Source: Flavobacteriales bacterium (lineage in GTDB: Bacteria; Bacteroidota; Bacteroidia; Flavobacteriales_F; PHOS-HE28). From it: a stretch of DNA of 51,873 bases. Positions 15,868-24,247 of the stretch are shown here, piece after piece. Position numbers and translations under genes: made by a program. A model generated the notes under the pieces. It did no database searches and was not told the origin of the DNA. It saw only the letters and a list, made by a program, of their open reading frames with translations. Position 1 is the first letter of the stretch, and every line of letters starts with the position of its first letter. Location of the stretch: NCBI GenBank assembly GCA_018057455.1, contig JAGPDT010000018.1, positions 1 to 51,873 on the forward strand, in the 5' to 3' direction.

Positions 15868-16974
15868 ATGGCCGGTTCCCGTTTCCCCAACTTGGACGGA
15901 CTGCGCTTCATCGGTGCCGGGCTGGTGATCATCTGGCATACGGAGAAGGCCAGGAATTTCCTCGGCCTCGGGCGTTGTGCCCGGCTTGGGCATTGGGAGC
16001 AGCTGGGCCAGGCGGGCGTGCTGCTCTTTTTTGTGCTCAGCGGCTTCCTCATCACTTGGTTGTTGCTGGCGGAAGAGCATCACCAAGGCCGCATCCACGT
16101 GCGCCGGTTCCTGGTGCGCCGTGCGTTGCGCATCTGGCCGCTCTACTTCCTCATGGTGCTGTTGGCCCTGTTCGTCATCCCGTTCTTTCCGCTGTTGCGT
16201 GCTCCGGGCATGCTTGCTGCGGAAGTGGCCCTGCACTGGCCGGTGAAACTGCTGCTGTTCCTGTTCTTCCTGCCCACCTTGGTGCCCGAGTTGACCAATG
16301 GGGTGCCTGACGCGGCGCACCTGTGGTCCATTGGCACAGAGGAGTACTTCTACGCCCTTTGGCCGTTCTTGATGGTCGGTTTCAAACGGTTCCGACCCAT
16401 GCTCATCATGGTGGTGTTCCTGGGCTGGCCGCTGGTCTTCTCCGCGCTCGCCCATGGCACCGCCGCGGAAATCCGTGGGGCCGGCCTGGCCTTTGCGTTC
16501 TGGCGCAACTTCAATATCGACGCCATGGCCGTGGGCGCCGGCATGGCCCTGCTGCTCTTCCGGCGCAGCATGGCCCTGCGCCTGCTGTTGGACCTGAGGT
16601 TCTTCTTCACCGCAGTGCTGGCCACCGGGGTGGTGCTGGCCTCCAACACCCTCCTTGGGGCCGTGGGTTTCCGCGCCATGTGCCTGCTGTTCGGGGTGAT
16701 CGTGCTCAACCTCGCCGCGAATGCGAAAGCCGCGCATGTGCTCGAATGGCACTGGATTCGATACCTGGGGCGGATCTCCTACGGGCTCTACGTGTTCCAC
16801 CCTCCCTTGATCGTCCTGGTGCTAAGCCTGCTGGCCCGTTCCAGCCTGCTCCCGGACCTGCTGGCCTACCCGCTCATTTTCCTGCTCACCACCTTGGTCG
16901 CGGCCACATCACATCGCTACTTTGAGGCGCCCTTCCTCAAACTGCGCGATCGGTCCATGCCATCCGCAATTTGA
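15868..16974 (+). CDS. Membrane acyltransferase, acyltransferase-3 family
   Basis: The 368-residue polytopic membrane protein shows the acyltransferase-3 (OafA/YrhL-like) signature. FPNLDGLRFIGAGLVIIWH places the catalytic-type His at residue 23, followed by GVLLFFVLSGFLITWLL, RRALRIWPLYFL and the WSIGTEEYFYALWP segment. About ten hydrophobic helices follow, with a late GRISYGLYVFHPP motif. Family members transfer acetyl or other acyl groups to envelope polysaccharides, lipid A sugars or peptidoglycan; the acceptor here is unknown. No neighbouring glycan genes help. The predicted start sits only four bases from a -7 box. Confidence 0.9.
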   Translation: MAGSRFPNLDGLRFIGAGLVIIWHTEKARNFLGLGRCARLGHWEQLGQAGVLLFFVLSGFLITWLLLAEEHHQGRIHVRRFLVRRALRIWPLYFLMVLLALFVIPFFPLLRAPGMLAAEVALHWPVKLLLFLFFLPTLVPELTNGVPDAAHLWSIGTEEYFYALWPFLMVGFKRFRPMLIMVVFLGWPLVFSALAHGTAAEIRGAGLAFAFWRNFNIDAMAVGAGMALLLFRRSMALRLLLDLRFFFTAVLATGVVLASNTLLGAVGFRAMCLLFGVIVLNLAANAKAAHVLEWHWIRYLGRISYGLYVFHPPLIVLVLSLLARSSLLPDLLAYPLIFLLTTLVAATSHRYFEAPFLKLRDRSMPSAI

Positions 16975-17111
16975 TCAAGGATCTGGCCTGCCTTCATCGA
17001 CGCACCCCGCCAGGGCCATCGCCTCCTATTGCCGCGATCCATGGGCCGATTCGCGTGGGACCTTCGGGGGTCGTTTACGTCGATGGGTGGACTTTTCAAC
17101 GCTGCGCCACA

Positions 17112-17155
17112 CCCTCCGGGGTCGCGCATTTGGTATTGGGTTTGACCCCGGAGGG
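17112..17155. repeat. Perfect 12-bp inverted repeat upstream of hisS
   Basis: Arms CCCTCCGGGGTC (17112-17123) and GACCCCGGAGGG (17144-17155) are separated by 20 bases. No T-run follows. It lies about 140 bases before the hisS -7 box, so it may end the upstream transcript, form part of a regulatory leader, or be a dispersed palindrome. Confidence 0.6.
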
Positions 17156-17294
17156 GGCATGGAGCGTGGCTTTTCATGCCAACGATGATGCACCACCCCG
17201 GGGGGGGCACTACATCACCCGATCGGCGGCGCGTTAAGAAGCGAGGGCCCTGCGCACCCCGCAAAAACGGACCACCCATCATCCGATCGGCCCG

Positions 17295-17302
17295 TACTTT
17301 CG
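17295..17302 (+). promoter_or_regulatory. -7 box for hisS
   Basis: TACTTTCG fits TAnnTTCG and ends seven bases before the ATG at 17310, implying at most a few leader bases. Confidence 0.45.
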
Positions 17303-17309
17303 CCGCGCC

Positions 17310-18689
17310 ATGGCCAACACGCCTTCCGTTCCCAAGGGCACACGTGATTTCTCCCCGCAGGAGATGCTCCGCCGCAAGTACATCTTCGGCACCATTGAGA
17401 GGGTCTTTCAGAAGTACGGCTTCCTGCCGCTGGAAACACCTGCCATGGAAAACCTGAGCACCCTCACCGGTAAATATGGGGAGGAGGGCGACCGCTTGAT
17501 CTTCAAGGTGCTCAACAGCGGCGATGCATGGAGGGCGGTGTCGCCCGCGGTGAAGGAACTATTGGCGGAAGGAGAGGAGGTACACCCCGGGAAATTGGCG
17601 GGCGAACTTTCGGACAAGGCGCTGCGCTACGACCTTACCGTGCCCTTTGCGCGGTACGTGGTGCAGCACCGCAATGAACTGGCCTTTCCCTTCAAACGCT
17701 ACCAGATTCAACCTGTATGGAGGGCTGACCGCCCGCAGAAGGGCCGCTACCGCGAGTTCTACCAATGCGATGCCGACGTGATCGGCAGCAAGAGCCTGCT
17801 GAACGAAGTGGAGCTGGTGGAACTCACCGCCGAGGTGTTTGCCGCACTGGGCCTGCACGTGGTGATCAAGGTGAACGACCGCAAGGTGCTCAGCGGCATC
17901 GCCGAGATCAGCGGACAGCCGGAAAAAGTGGTGGACATGGTAACGGCCATCGACAAGCTGGACAAGATCGGCCGCGAAAAGGTGGAGGAGGAGATGCGTG
18001 CCAAGGGGATCACCGATGAGGCCATCGGAAGGATCGCGCCGTTGTTCGAATTGAAGGGAACTTGGGCCGAACAAGAGCCGCAATTGCAGCGGTGGCTGAG
18101 CACTTCCACCATTGCGCAGGAAGGCCTGATGAACCTTTCCACCATGTTCGGTATGGCGGGAAACCTGCGCGGGGCCACACTGGAATTCGATCCCACCTTG
18201 GCCCGTGGCCTGGATTACTATACCGGCGCCATCTTCGAGGTGAAGGCCAATGAAGGCAGCCTGCAAAGCAGCATCTGCGGCGGTGGGCGCTACGACGACC
18301 TCACGGGCATCTTCGGCCTCAAGGACATGAGCGGCGTGGGCATCAGCTTCGGTGCCGACCGCATCTACGACGTGCTGCTGGAACTCGGCAAATTCCCGGC
18401 GGAACTCGGCAGCAGCACCCGCGTGCTCTTCGCCAACTTCGGCGGGAACGAGGCCCTGCACTGCCTGAAGCTCCTGCGCCAAGTGCGCGAAGCGGGGATC
18501 GCCGCCGAACTCTACCCCGATGCCGCCAAAATGGCCAAGCAATTCAAATACGCCGACGACAAGGGCATCCCCTTCGTGGCCATCATCGGCGAGAATGAGA
18601 TGAAGCAGGGCATCGTGACCGTGAAGGAGATGAAGAGCGGTGAGCAGCGGGTGGTGGAGGAGAGGGGGCTATTGACGGTGTTGGTTTAG
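17310..18689 (+). CDS. hisS: Histidyl-tRNA synthetase
   Basis: The 459-residue class II aminoacyl-tRNA synthetase charges tRNA-His. It opens with KGTRDFSPQE (typical HisS N-terminus), has motif 2 around YQIQPVWRADRPQKGRYREF, the histidine-specific LARGLDYYTGAIFEV segment near residue 300, motif 3 around GGGRYDDL to GVGISFGADRI, and a C-terminal anticodon-binding domain (about residues 365-459). The length fits the form found in Bacteroidota. It is probably monocistronic, with its own -7 box and a repeat-bearing spacer downstream. Nothing is unusual in the catalytic motifs. Confidence 0.97.
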   Translation: MANTPSVPKGTRDFSPQEMLRRKYIFGTIERVFQKYGFLPLETPAMENLSTLTGKYGEEGDRLIFKVLNSGDAWRAVSPAVKELLAEGEEVHPGKLAGELSDKALRYDLTVPFARYVVQHRNELAFPFKRYQIQPVWRADRPQKGRYREFYQCDADVIGSKSLLNEVELVELTAEVFAALGLHVVIKVNDRKVLSGIAEISGQPEKVVDMVTAIDKLDKIGREKVEEEMRAKGITDEAIGRIAPLFELKGTWAEQEPQLQRWLSTSTIAQEGLMNLSTMFGMAGNLRGATLEFDPTLARGLDYYTGAIFEVKANEGSLQSSICGGGRYDDLTGIFGLKDMSGVGISFGADRIYDVLLELGKFPAELGSSTRVLFANFGGNEALHCLKLLRQVREAGIAAELYPDAAKMAKQFKYADDKGIPFVAIIGENEMKQGIVTVKEMKSGEQRVVEERGLLTVLV

Positions 18690-18703
18690 GTTGAAAGTTG
18701 TCG

Positions 18704-18765
18704 GTTGTCAGTTGTCAGTGGTCAATGGTTCTTCGGAGATGGTCGGCAGCCTGACAACTGACAAC
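18704..18765. repeat. REP-like inverted repeat after hisS
   Basis: Arms GTTGTCAGTTGTCAG (18704-18718) and its exact complement (18751-18765) are separated by 32 bases. The left arm is preceded by a further TTGTCGG copy, so the core is a short iterated TTGTCAG unit. Sequences of this type occur as dispersed palindromic elements in many bacterial genomes; only one copy is in this window. Confidence 0.6.
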
Positions 18766-18860
18766 TTGAATCGAATTCACCTGCATAACTGCTGTACAGG
18801 TGGATCATGGTCCGCCCCAGAGAAGCATTTTCCCAATGAACCACACCATCGGCATCTGCC

Positions 18861-18868
18861 TATCTTCG
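18861..18868 (+). promoter_or_regulatory. -7 box four bases before the MNT gene
   Basis: TATCTTCG fits TAnnTTCG and ends four bases before the ATG at 18873, predicting a leaderless transcript for the toxin-antitoxin pair. Confidence 0.45.
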
Positions 18869-18872
18869 CTCC

Positions 18873-19178
18873 ATGCCAATAGTGGCAAATAGGATTCAAC
18901 TTTTGCAGGTCCTTCAAGGGCATGCAAGCGACATCATAGCCTTCGGCGTGCTGAAGCTTGACGTGTTTGCGCGGGATACGGCAACCCCGGACAGCGATGT
19001 GGACCTGTTTGTTGAGTTCGTGCCGGAGCGTAAGACGTTGAAGAGTCTATTGGGCTTGTCCCAATATCTCCAAGCACTCCTGGGCCGTAAGGTGGAACTG
19101 GTCACACCGGCGTCGCTCAACCCGTTCACGGGCAAGTACATTCTTGAAGCAGTAACGTATGTCCCTCTCGCTGCTTGA
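18873..19178 (+). CDS. MNT-type nucleotidyltransferase antitoxin (MntA-like) lacking the GS motif
   Basis: The 101-residue protein aligns with minimal nucleotidyltransferases. It has the second half of the active-site motif, ATPDSDVDLFVEF with Asp42 and Asp44, and the family's RKVELVTPASLNP strand. The expected GSx10DxD motif is incomplete: the segment reads LDVFARDTATPDSD where members have a form like LxLFGSxARGxATPDSD. Three residues including Gly-Ser are missing in frame, and the Gly after Arg is Asp. In characterised pairs MntA AMPylates the HEPN toxin HepT, and the GS pair positions the nucleotide phosphates, so this copy may be catalytically dead or may act by binding only. It overlaps the HEPN gene by 20 bases. 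Confidence 0.8.
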   Translation: MPIVANRIQLLQVLQGHASDIIAFGVLKLDVFARDTATPDSDVDLFVEFVPERKTLKSLLGLSQYLQALLGRKVELVTPASLNPFTGKYILEAVTYVPLAA

Positions 19179-19503
19179 CTTTTTGCGCCATATCGCGCAT
19201 GAGTGCGAGTGTTTGATGCAACTGAAGGAAGGTCGTGAGCGCGCCGAACTCCTGGAGGATCCCACATGCAGCCGGGCCATTGTCCGCAACCTGGAAGTGA
19301 TCGGCGGGGCCGTGAAAAGACTGCCTCCGGAGGTCCGCCTCAAATATCCGCAAGTGGAATGGGGCGATATGGCAGGCATGCGCGACGTGCTGATCCATCA
19401 CTATTCCGGCATTGACTATGACATTGGTTGGAGCGTGCTTCAACTGGAGATCCCCGAACTGCACCACGAGCTTCAACGCATCGTCTCTTTGGAAGCCGAA
19501 TGA
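19159..19503 (+). CDS. HEPN-domain toxin (HepT/DUF86-like)
   Basis: The 114-residue helical protein has the HEPN signature Rx4HxY as Arg75-DVLI-His80-His81-Tyr82, preceded by the typical MAGMRD turn. HepT proteins are RNases (reported to act on tRNA or mRNA ends) that are silenced by the partner MNT enzyme, which AMPylates the Tyr of this motif; here that Tyr is present. The ATG lies inside the MNT gene, so the two are translationally coupled. The toxin motif looks intact while the partner's active site is not. Divergence within the DUF86 family is large, so the RNase role is inferred from the motif and gene order. Confidence 0.85.
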   Translation: MSLSLLDFLRHIAHECECLMQLKEGRERAELLEDPTCSRAIVRNLEVIGGAVKRLPPEVRLKYPQVEWGDMAGMRDVLIHHYSGIDYDIGWSVLQLEIPELHHELQRIVSLEAE

Positions 19504-19669
19504 TATTGTCCAACGATCGTACGGGCGGATCATGATCCGACCAATTGATGAGCACTTGTGGAATTGAACATGCTGATCGCAAACCCATAGCCAAAGCAAA
19601 CCTGTAACGTCGCCCCACAGCGTCCGCCGAAGCCCGGTGAAGGCGGAACGGGCCGACAAAGCCAACAGC

Positions 19670-21169
19670 ATGAAACCCCACCCCATCGGCACCATCGGCC
19701 TCGAGCTCGCCGAGCTCGACCACATCCTTTCCACCCGCAGCCCCATCACCCTGGGCAAGGATGCCGTGGCCGCCATCAAGCGCAGCCATGCCTACCTGCG
19801 TGAACGCTTGAAGCAGGGCGACGCCCCGATCTACGGGGTGAACACGGGCTTCGGGTCGTTGGCAAACACACGTGTGCCCATGGCGAAACTCGCCGAGCTG
19901 CAAAAGAACCTGGTGATGAGCCATGCCTGCGGCAGCGGCGTACCGGTGCCGGAACGGATCGTGCGCGCCATGCTGGTGCTCAAGGTGCAGAACATGGCAT
20001 TCGGGCACAGTGCCGTGGCCCCGGCCACCGTACAGCGCATGATCGACCTGTACAACAACGACGTGCTGCCCGTGGTGTATGAACGGGGCTCCCTTGGGGC
20101 CAGCGGCGATCTGGCACCCTTGGCGCACTTGGCCTTGCCGTTGATCGGCCTGGGCGAGGTGACCGTTGGGGGCAAGCGCATGAAAAGCGCACAGGCCCTG
20201 AAGAAGTTTGGCTGGCAGCCGTTGGAGTTGGGCCCCAAGGAAGGCTTGGCCCTGCTGAACGGCACCCAGTTCATGAACGCCTACGCGGCCCTGATCACGC
20301 TTCAGGCCAACCGGTTGGCGGGCTTGGCCGACGCCATCGGTGCCATGAGCCTGGAGGCCTATGACGGACGCCCGGAACCGTTCCATGCCTCGGTGCATGC
20401 CGTTCGCCCCCACCCCGGACAGGGAGTGGTGGCCGCCAACCTGCGCAAGCTGCTGCTGGGCAGCAAACTCATCGCACAGCCCAAGGCACATGTACAAGAT
20501 CCCTATTCGTTCCGCTGCATGCCGCAGGTGCACGGCGCCAGCCGCGATGCCATCGCCTATGTGGAACGTGTGGTGGGGCGGGAACTTGAAGCGGTCACCG
20601 ACAACCCCACGGTGTTCGATGATGAGGACCTGGTGGTGAGCGCGGGCAACTTCCATGGCCAACCGCTCGCTTTGGCCTTGGATTTCCTGGCCATCGCCTT
20701 GGCCGAGCTGGGCAGCATCAGCGAGCGGCGCACCTACAAGCTGATCGGTGGGCAGCGTGGGCTGCCCGCCTACTTGGTGGCCGAACCGGGCATCAACAGC
20801 GGCTTCATGATCCCGCAATACACCGCCGCATCGCTGGTGAGCGCCAACAAGCAGCGCTGCATGCCCAACAGCGTGGACACCATCGACAGCAGCAACGGAC
20901 AGGAAGACCATGTGAGCATGGGTGCTGCGGCGGCCATCAAAACATGGCAGGTGGCGCAGGATGTGGAGCGCATCCTGGCCATCGAGCTGTTCACCGCCGC
21001 GCAGGCCTTGGATTTCCGCCGTCCGCTGCGATCGTCCAAGCCCCTTGAGGCGATGCACGCGGCCTTCCGGGCCAGCGTGCCTTTCGTGAAGCAGGACGTG
21101 GTGATGCACGAATTGATGGAGGAAGCCTTGGCTTTCGTGCGCCTTGCCGAAGAACCGCCCGCAACATGA
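19670..21169 (+). CDS. hutH: Histidine ammonia-lyase
   Basis: The 499-residue enzyme deaminates L-histidine to urocanate, the first step of histidine breakdown. The MIO cofactor triad Ala144-Ser145-Gly146 lies in GSLGASGDLAPLAH. Other family motifs are YGVNTGFGSLAN near residue 55, QNMAFGHSAVAP, GLALLNGTQ and SSNGQEDHVSMG. Related aromatic ammonia-lyases share these; the length and His-lyase-like motifs favour HutH, though tyrosine or phenylalanine specificity cannot be excluded. I chose the ATG at 19670 over a GTG at 19637 because the extra residues are unconserved. No hutU, hutI or hutG is nearby, so the rest of the pathway must lie elsewhere if present. Confidence 0.9.
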   Translation: MKPHPIGTIGLELAELDHILSTRSPITLGKDAVAAIKRSHAYLRERLKQGDAPIYGVNTGFGSLANTRVPMAKLAELQKNLVMSHACGSGVPVPERIVRAMLVLKVQNMAFGHSAVAPATVQRMIDLYNNDVLPVVYERGSLGASGDLAPLAHLALPLIGLGEVTVGGKRMKSAQALKKFGWQPLELGPKEGLALLNGTQFMNAYAALITLQANRLAGLADAIGAMSLEAYDGRPEPFHASVHAVRPHPGQGVVAANLRKLLLGSKLIAQPKAHVQDPYSFRCMPQVHGASRDAIAYVERVVGRELEAVTDNPTVFDDEDLVVSAGNFHGQPLALALDFLAIALAELGSISERRTYKLIGGQRGLPAYLVAEPGINSGFMIPQYTAASLVSANKQRCMPNSVDTIDSSNGQEDHVSMGAAAAIKTWQVAQDVERILAIELFTAAQALDFRRPLRSSKPLEAMHAAFRASVPFVKQDVVMHELMEEALAFVRLAEEPPAT

Positions 21170-21243
21170 TCCGTGGTTACCGCCCGGCCCACTGCCTCGT
21201 CTCCGGCCCTTCCACGAACGCTGCCGACGCCACCGGGGAGGGA

Positions 21244-22716
21244 TCAGAACCGGAACCGCAGGAAGCCCATGCTCAAGGAGATCGTGGGATTGGACTGGGC
21301 GAAGAACGTGACCACATCACGCGAGGCCACGCCCGCTTCCCAAGTGCCGTCGCCCACGATGAAGCACAGACCCACGGGCACCTTCAAGGCGTAGCCCCCA
21401 CCCGTGCTCAGGCCCGTGCTCAGTTGTAGCCAAGGCACCGGCCGGATGTTTCCGCCGATTCCGAATGACGGGTTGAGCAGGTTGCCGGGCTCGTCATTCA
21501 ACGGGGCCACCACCTCGGCGCCCACATCGATCCGCTCACCTACGGAAAGGCCAAGGCCGAAACGGGCATTGGTGGGCAAGGGGCGCGTGCTGCGTTGGTC
21601 CTCTTCCCACTTCAGGAAGCCGCTGTTGGTGACAAAATCCTCCAGCCCGTCGATCAGGTTGTAGTTCTCCAGCCCGGAAATGGCCAAGTCCACCAAGCTG
21701 CCGTCGCTCGCGGTGTACACATTGCCGGTCCAGGTGATCGAACCGATGTTGCACACCGAGGCCCCCAAGCGCCAGCGTTTGTGCACGATCATGCTCAGGC
21801 CTACGTCCATGCCGAAGCCTTGGCCCGCTGGTTTCGGTGAAAATCCCGCGCCTCCGTCGGGCAGCTGCATTTCCGTGTTGGTCTCACCCAATGGATCGAA
21901 GTCCAAGCTGGGCGTGATGGCCGTGAAGCCCGATGCTGTCCCGTCCTTCGACTCGATGTCCACCACGCCGATGCCCAGCAAGTATTTCAGGCCGATGCCG
22001 AGGTCGATCTCCAAGTCGTCGTTGCGGACCAAGTGGCGACCGTACGAAAAGTTGAACTCGCGGTACCAACTGGCGCGCAGGTGGGACCCGTCCAGCACCC
22101 TTGAAAGCAGCTGGGGTTCGGTGGCAATGCCCAGTGCGATCAAGGCGATCGAATCCGGGGACATGTTCGCATAGTTGCTGACCGTATCTCCGGTGACCAG
22201 CACCAGCAGGTCGAAATAGTCCGACCGGAAGCCGGTGAAGGCGAGTTCGGCCGTGAGTGGCCCGAAGCGGGAGGACACTTGTATGCGGTCGCGCACTTGG
22301 AAGGCGAATCCCCCGGCCTTCTCCGTGGTCACCGCGGCACCGAACAGCATCAGGTCCACATTGGCAATGGCACCGGCATTGGCGAACTGCCGCCCGGCTT
22401 CCTCCTTTTCCGCTTCGGTGAACCGGAAGTCCGTATTGATCAGGCGCTCCCGGATGTCCGTGCGGGTGATCGCATCGGAATGCACGCTGTAGCTGCCTTC
22501 CAACAGGCCGATGGCCACATGTTTGTCCTGATGCCGCCACGCCCAGCCCAGGTTGGCCGGGTTGATGCCCACGGCTTGGTAATCCATGACGAAGGTGGTG
22601 GCTGCGGCATTCCCTGTACTGGTGAACGCGCTCATTTCAGCTTGGCCTTGCACGCCCGCGGCAATGGTGAATGCCAAGCCGATGACCGTGCCGCGATGGT
22701 ATGCAAGGTGCTTCAT
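21244..22716 (-). CDS. Outer-membrane beta-barrel protein, DUF5723-like
   Basis: The 490-residue protein starts with a signal peptide (MKHLAYHRGTVIGLAFTIAAGVQGQA) after the ATG at 22716. Alternating hydrophobic and polar strands continue to a C-terminal aromatic residue (SMGFLRFRF), typical of an outer-membrane barrel recognised by BAM. The segment VMDYQAVGINPANLGW near the start and the long runs of Gly-rich strands resemble DUF5723/PorV-type barrels of Bacteroidota. No enzymatic motif is seen. It may be a transport or structural barrel. It is convergent with hutH and divergent from the small hydrolase gene. Confidence 0.75.
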   Translation of the reverse strand: MKHLAYHRGTVIGLAFTIAAGVQGQAEMSAFTSTGNAAATTFVMDYQAVGINPANLGWAWRHQDKHVAIGLLEGSYSVHSDAITRTDIRERLINTDFRFTEAEKEEAGRQFANAGAIANVDLMLFGAAVTTEKAGGFAFQVRDRIQVSSRFGPLTAELAFTGFRSDYFDLLVLVTGDTVSNYANMSPDSIALIALGIATEPQLLSRVLDGSHLRASWYREFNFSYGRHLVRNDDLEIDLGIGLKYLLGIGVVDIESKDGTASGFTAITPSLDFDPLGETNTEMQLPDGGAGFSPKPAGQGFGMDVGLSMIVHKRWRLGASVCNIGSITWTGNVYTASDGSLVDLAISGLENYNLIDGLEDFVTNSGFLKWEEDQRSTRPLPTNARFGLGLSVGERIDVGAEVVAPLNDEPGNLLNPSFGIGGNIRPVPWLQLSTGLSTGGGYALKVPVGLCFIVGDGTWEAGVASRDVVTFFAQSNPTISLSMGFLRFRF

Positions 22717-22828
22717 GGCGGAAAGGGGACCGGCCTTGCCGGCGTCGTTGCTTCGAACCACCCGAGATGGTGATGTTGGTGACTGATGCATGCGGGCGTT
22801 CTACGGGGATCCTCCCATTTTTGTGCGC

Positions 22829-23467
22829 ATGACCGTATATCTGCTTCCCGGGGTAGGCTGCGACCGGCGGTTGTTCAGCCGGTTGGACCTCCATGAAGTG
22901 AAGGTGAAGGTCGTGGAATGGCCACCCTTTCCGCCGGGCTGCAGCCTGCGGGAAATGGCGCTGGCTGTACTTCCGCAGGTGGATGCCACGCACCCGCATG
23001 TGCTGGCGGGAGTGAGCTTGGGCGGCATGGTGGCGCAGGAATTGGCCATGTTCACGAAGCCGGAAAAGGTGGTCCTCATCTCTTCTTGGACCGGCCCTTG
23101 GGAGTGGCCAAGATATGTGCATTGGGCCAGCACATTGCATCTGCCGGCGTTGATCAGCCCGTTCGCCATGTGGTTCGCATGGCCGCTGAAACGCGCCTTG
23201 GGCCCGCGCCCGGCCGATGTGGACCGGTTGCTGTGGGAAATGGCCTTGGCGCAAGGCGCAGGCAAGATCCGCAGGGGGGTGCAAGCCGTGTTGCGGTGGG
23301 AGGGCTCACGTTGGAGCGGCCCCGTGGTGCGCATCCATGGCAGCGGCGACCGGGTGATCCCCTTGCGCTTTCCGGTGGATCATGTGGTGCGCGGGGGCGA
23401 ACACATCATGGTGCTGACCCGGGCCGTGGAAGTGGGGCATGCAATTGAGCAGGCGATCCGGGCATGA
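22829..23467 (+). CDS. Alpha/beta hydrolase
   Basis: The 212-residue cytoplasmic-type hydrolase is short for the fold. The nucleophile elbow is GVSLGGMV with Ser63; the acid Asp is in IHGSGDRVIPL and the His is in EVGHAI or GGEHIM near the C-terminus. No signal peptide is seen. An ATG at 22829 follows a near-consensus -7 box (CATTTTTG, one mismatch) by five bases, while an in-frame ATG at 22790 lies upstream of that box and is less likely. Substrate unknown; small acyl esters or thioesters are typical for the family. Confidence 0.85.
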   Translation: MTVYLLPGVGCDRRLFSRLDLHEVKVKVVEWPPFPPGCSLREMALAVLPQVDATHPHVLAGVSLGGMVAQELAMFTKPEKVVLISSWTGPWEWPRYVHWASTLHLPALISPFAMWFAWPLKRALGPRPADVDRLLWEMALAQGAGKIRRGVQAVLRWEGSRWSGPVVRIHGSGDRVIPLRFPVDHVVRGGEHIMVLTRAVEVGHAIEQAIRA

Positions 23468-23501
23468 AGGGTCCGTTGGTGCACGGGCCACTTTGGGGGT
23501 C

Positions 23502-24161
23502 TCACTCCGAGCCGCCAAAGACGAACTGCACCAGGTTGGCCCCCATCTGCAACGCTTTTTGGTGGAGCTCCGGGGGGTCATTGTGCACATCGGGGTCCTC
23601 CCACCCGTCGCCAAGGTCGCACTGGAAGTCGTAGAAGCAGACCAAGCGGCCTTCCCACAGCAGGCCGAGGCCTTGTGCCGGAAGCCCGTCGTGTTCGTGG
23701 ATCTTGGGCAAGCCCTTGGGAAAGTCGTACCGCTGGTGGTAGACCGGATGCGCGAAGGGCAGTTCCACGAATTCGAGTTCGGGGAACACCATTTTCAGGG
23801 CTGGCCGCAGGAACTTGTCCATGCCGTAGTTGTCACTCACATGCAGGAAGCCGCCACCGATGAGGTAGTTGCGCAGGTTCTGGGCTTCCTGCGGACTGAA
23901 GGTGATGTTGCCGTGGCCGGTGGCATCCAGCCATGGGTAGTTGAAGATATCCGGGCTGCCCACTTCCACCTGGGGCACGTCAACGGAGATGTTCATGCCC
24001 AGCTGCGCATTGCAGAACTTCACCAGGTTGGGAACGGCGGTGGGGTTGGCGTACCAATCGCCGCCACCGTTGTACTTCAGCACGGCCAATGGGTAGGTGC
24101 CTTGGGCGCTTGCCGAAAGCACGAGCAGGTTTGCCAGGACCGTGGTGAGGACCGCACGCAT
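23502..24161 (-). CDS. DUF4159 domain secreted protein
   Basis: The 219-residue protein has a signal peptide (MRAVLTTVLANLLVLSASA). It contains DUF4159-type segments: LKYNGGGDWYANP, the VGSPDIFNYPWLDATGHG core, LRNYLIGGGFLHVSDNYG and HPVYHQRYDFPKGLP. The fold is related to glutamine amidotransferase-like/ThuA-like domains; no reaction is established. It is the last gene of the ABC transporter operon (87 bases after rsmE), so it may be co-expressed but need not be functionally linked. A GACCTTTG box with one mismatch lies four bases before the ATG and could provide an internal promoter. Confidence 0.8.
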   Translation of the reverse strand: MRAVLTTVLANLLVLSASAQGTYPLAVLKYNGGGDWYANPTAVPNLVKFCNAQLGMNISVDVPQVEVGSPDIFNYPWLDATGHGNITFSPQEAQNLRNYLIGGGFLHVSDNYGMDKFLRPALKMVFPELEFVELPFAHPVYHQRYDFPKGLPKIHEHDGLPAQGLGLLWEGRLVCFYDFQCDLGDGWEDPDVHNDPPELHQKALQMGANLVQFVFGGSE

Positions 24162-24247
24162 GGGGCAAAGGTCGGGCTTGGGAGCTTTGGGCCCATGGTG
24201 CGTGGTGGAACGCCGGGCAAGTTGACATTGGTCCGTGGCCCCTGCGG

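Larger units (their letters stand above)
16975..17309. other. Intergenic region before hisS with a long hairpin and a doubtful small frame
   Basis: This gap separates the acyltransferase gene from hisS. It contains the perfect 12-bp inverted repeat at 17112-17155 and the hisS -7 box near the right end. A plus-strand frame from 16971 to 17237 (88 codons) has segments that look protein-like (VVYVDGWTFQRC, SGVAHLVLGLTPEGAW), but I recognise no family and it overlaps the preceding stop. I therefore do not call it a gene. Confidence 0.35.

Noticed and set aside
16971-17237. 88-codon frame upstream of hisS
   Set aside because: Some segments look protein-like, but no family is recognised and it overlaps the upstream stop and a palindrome. 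It is kept only as a note in the intergenic entry.
19340-21109. 589-codon minus-strand open frame over hutH
   Set aside because: hutH has all MIO motifs on the plus strand; the opposing frame is His- and Gly-rich, typical of a shadow.
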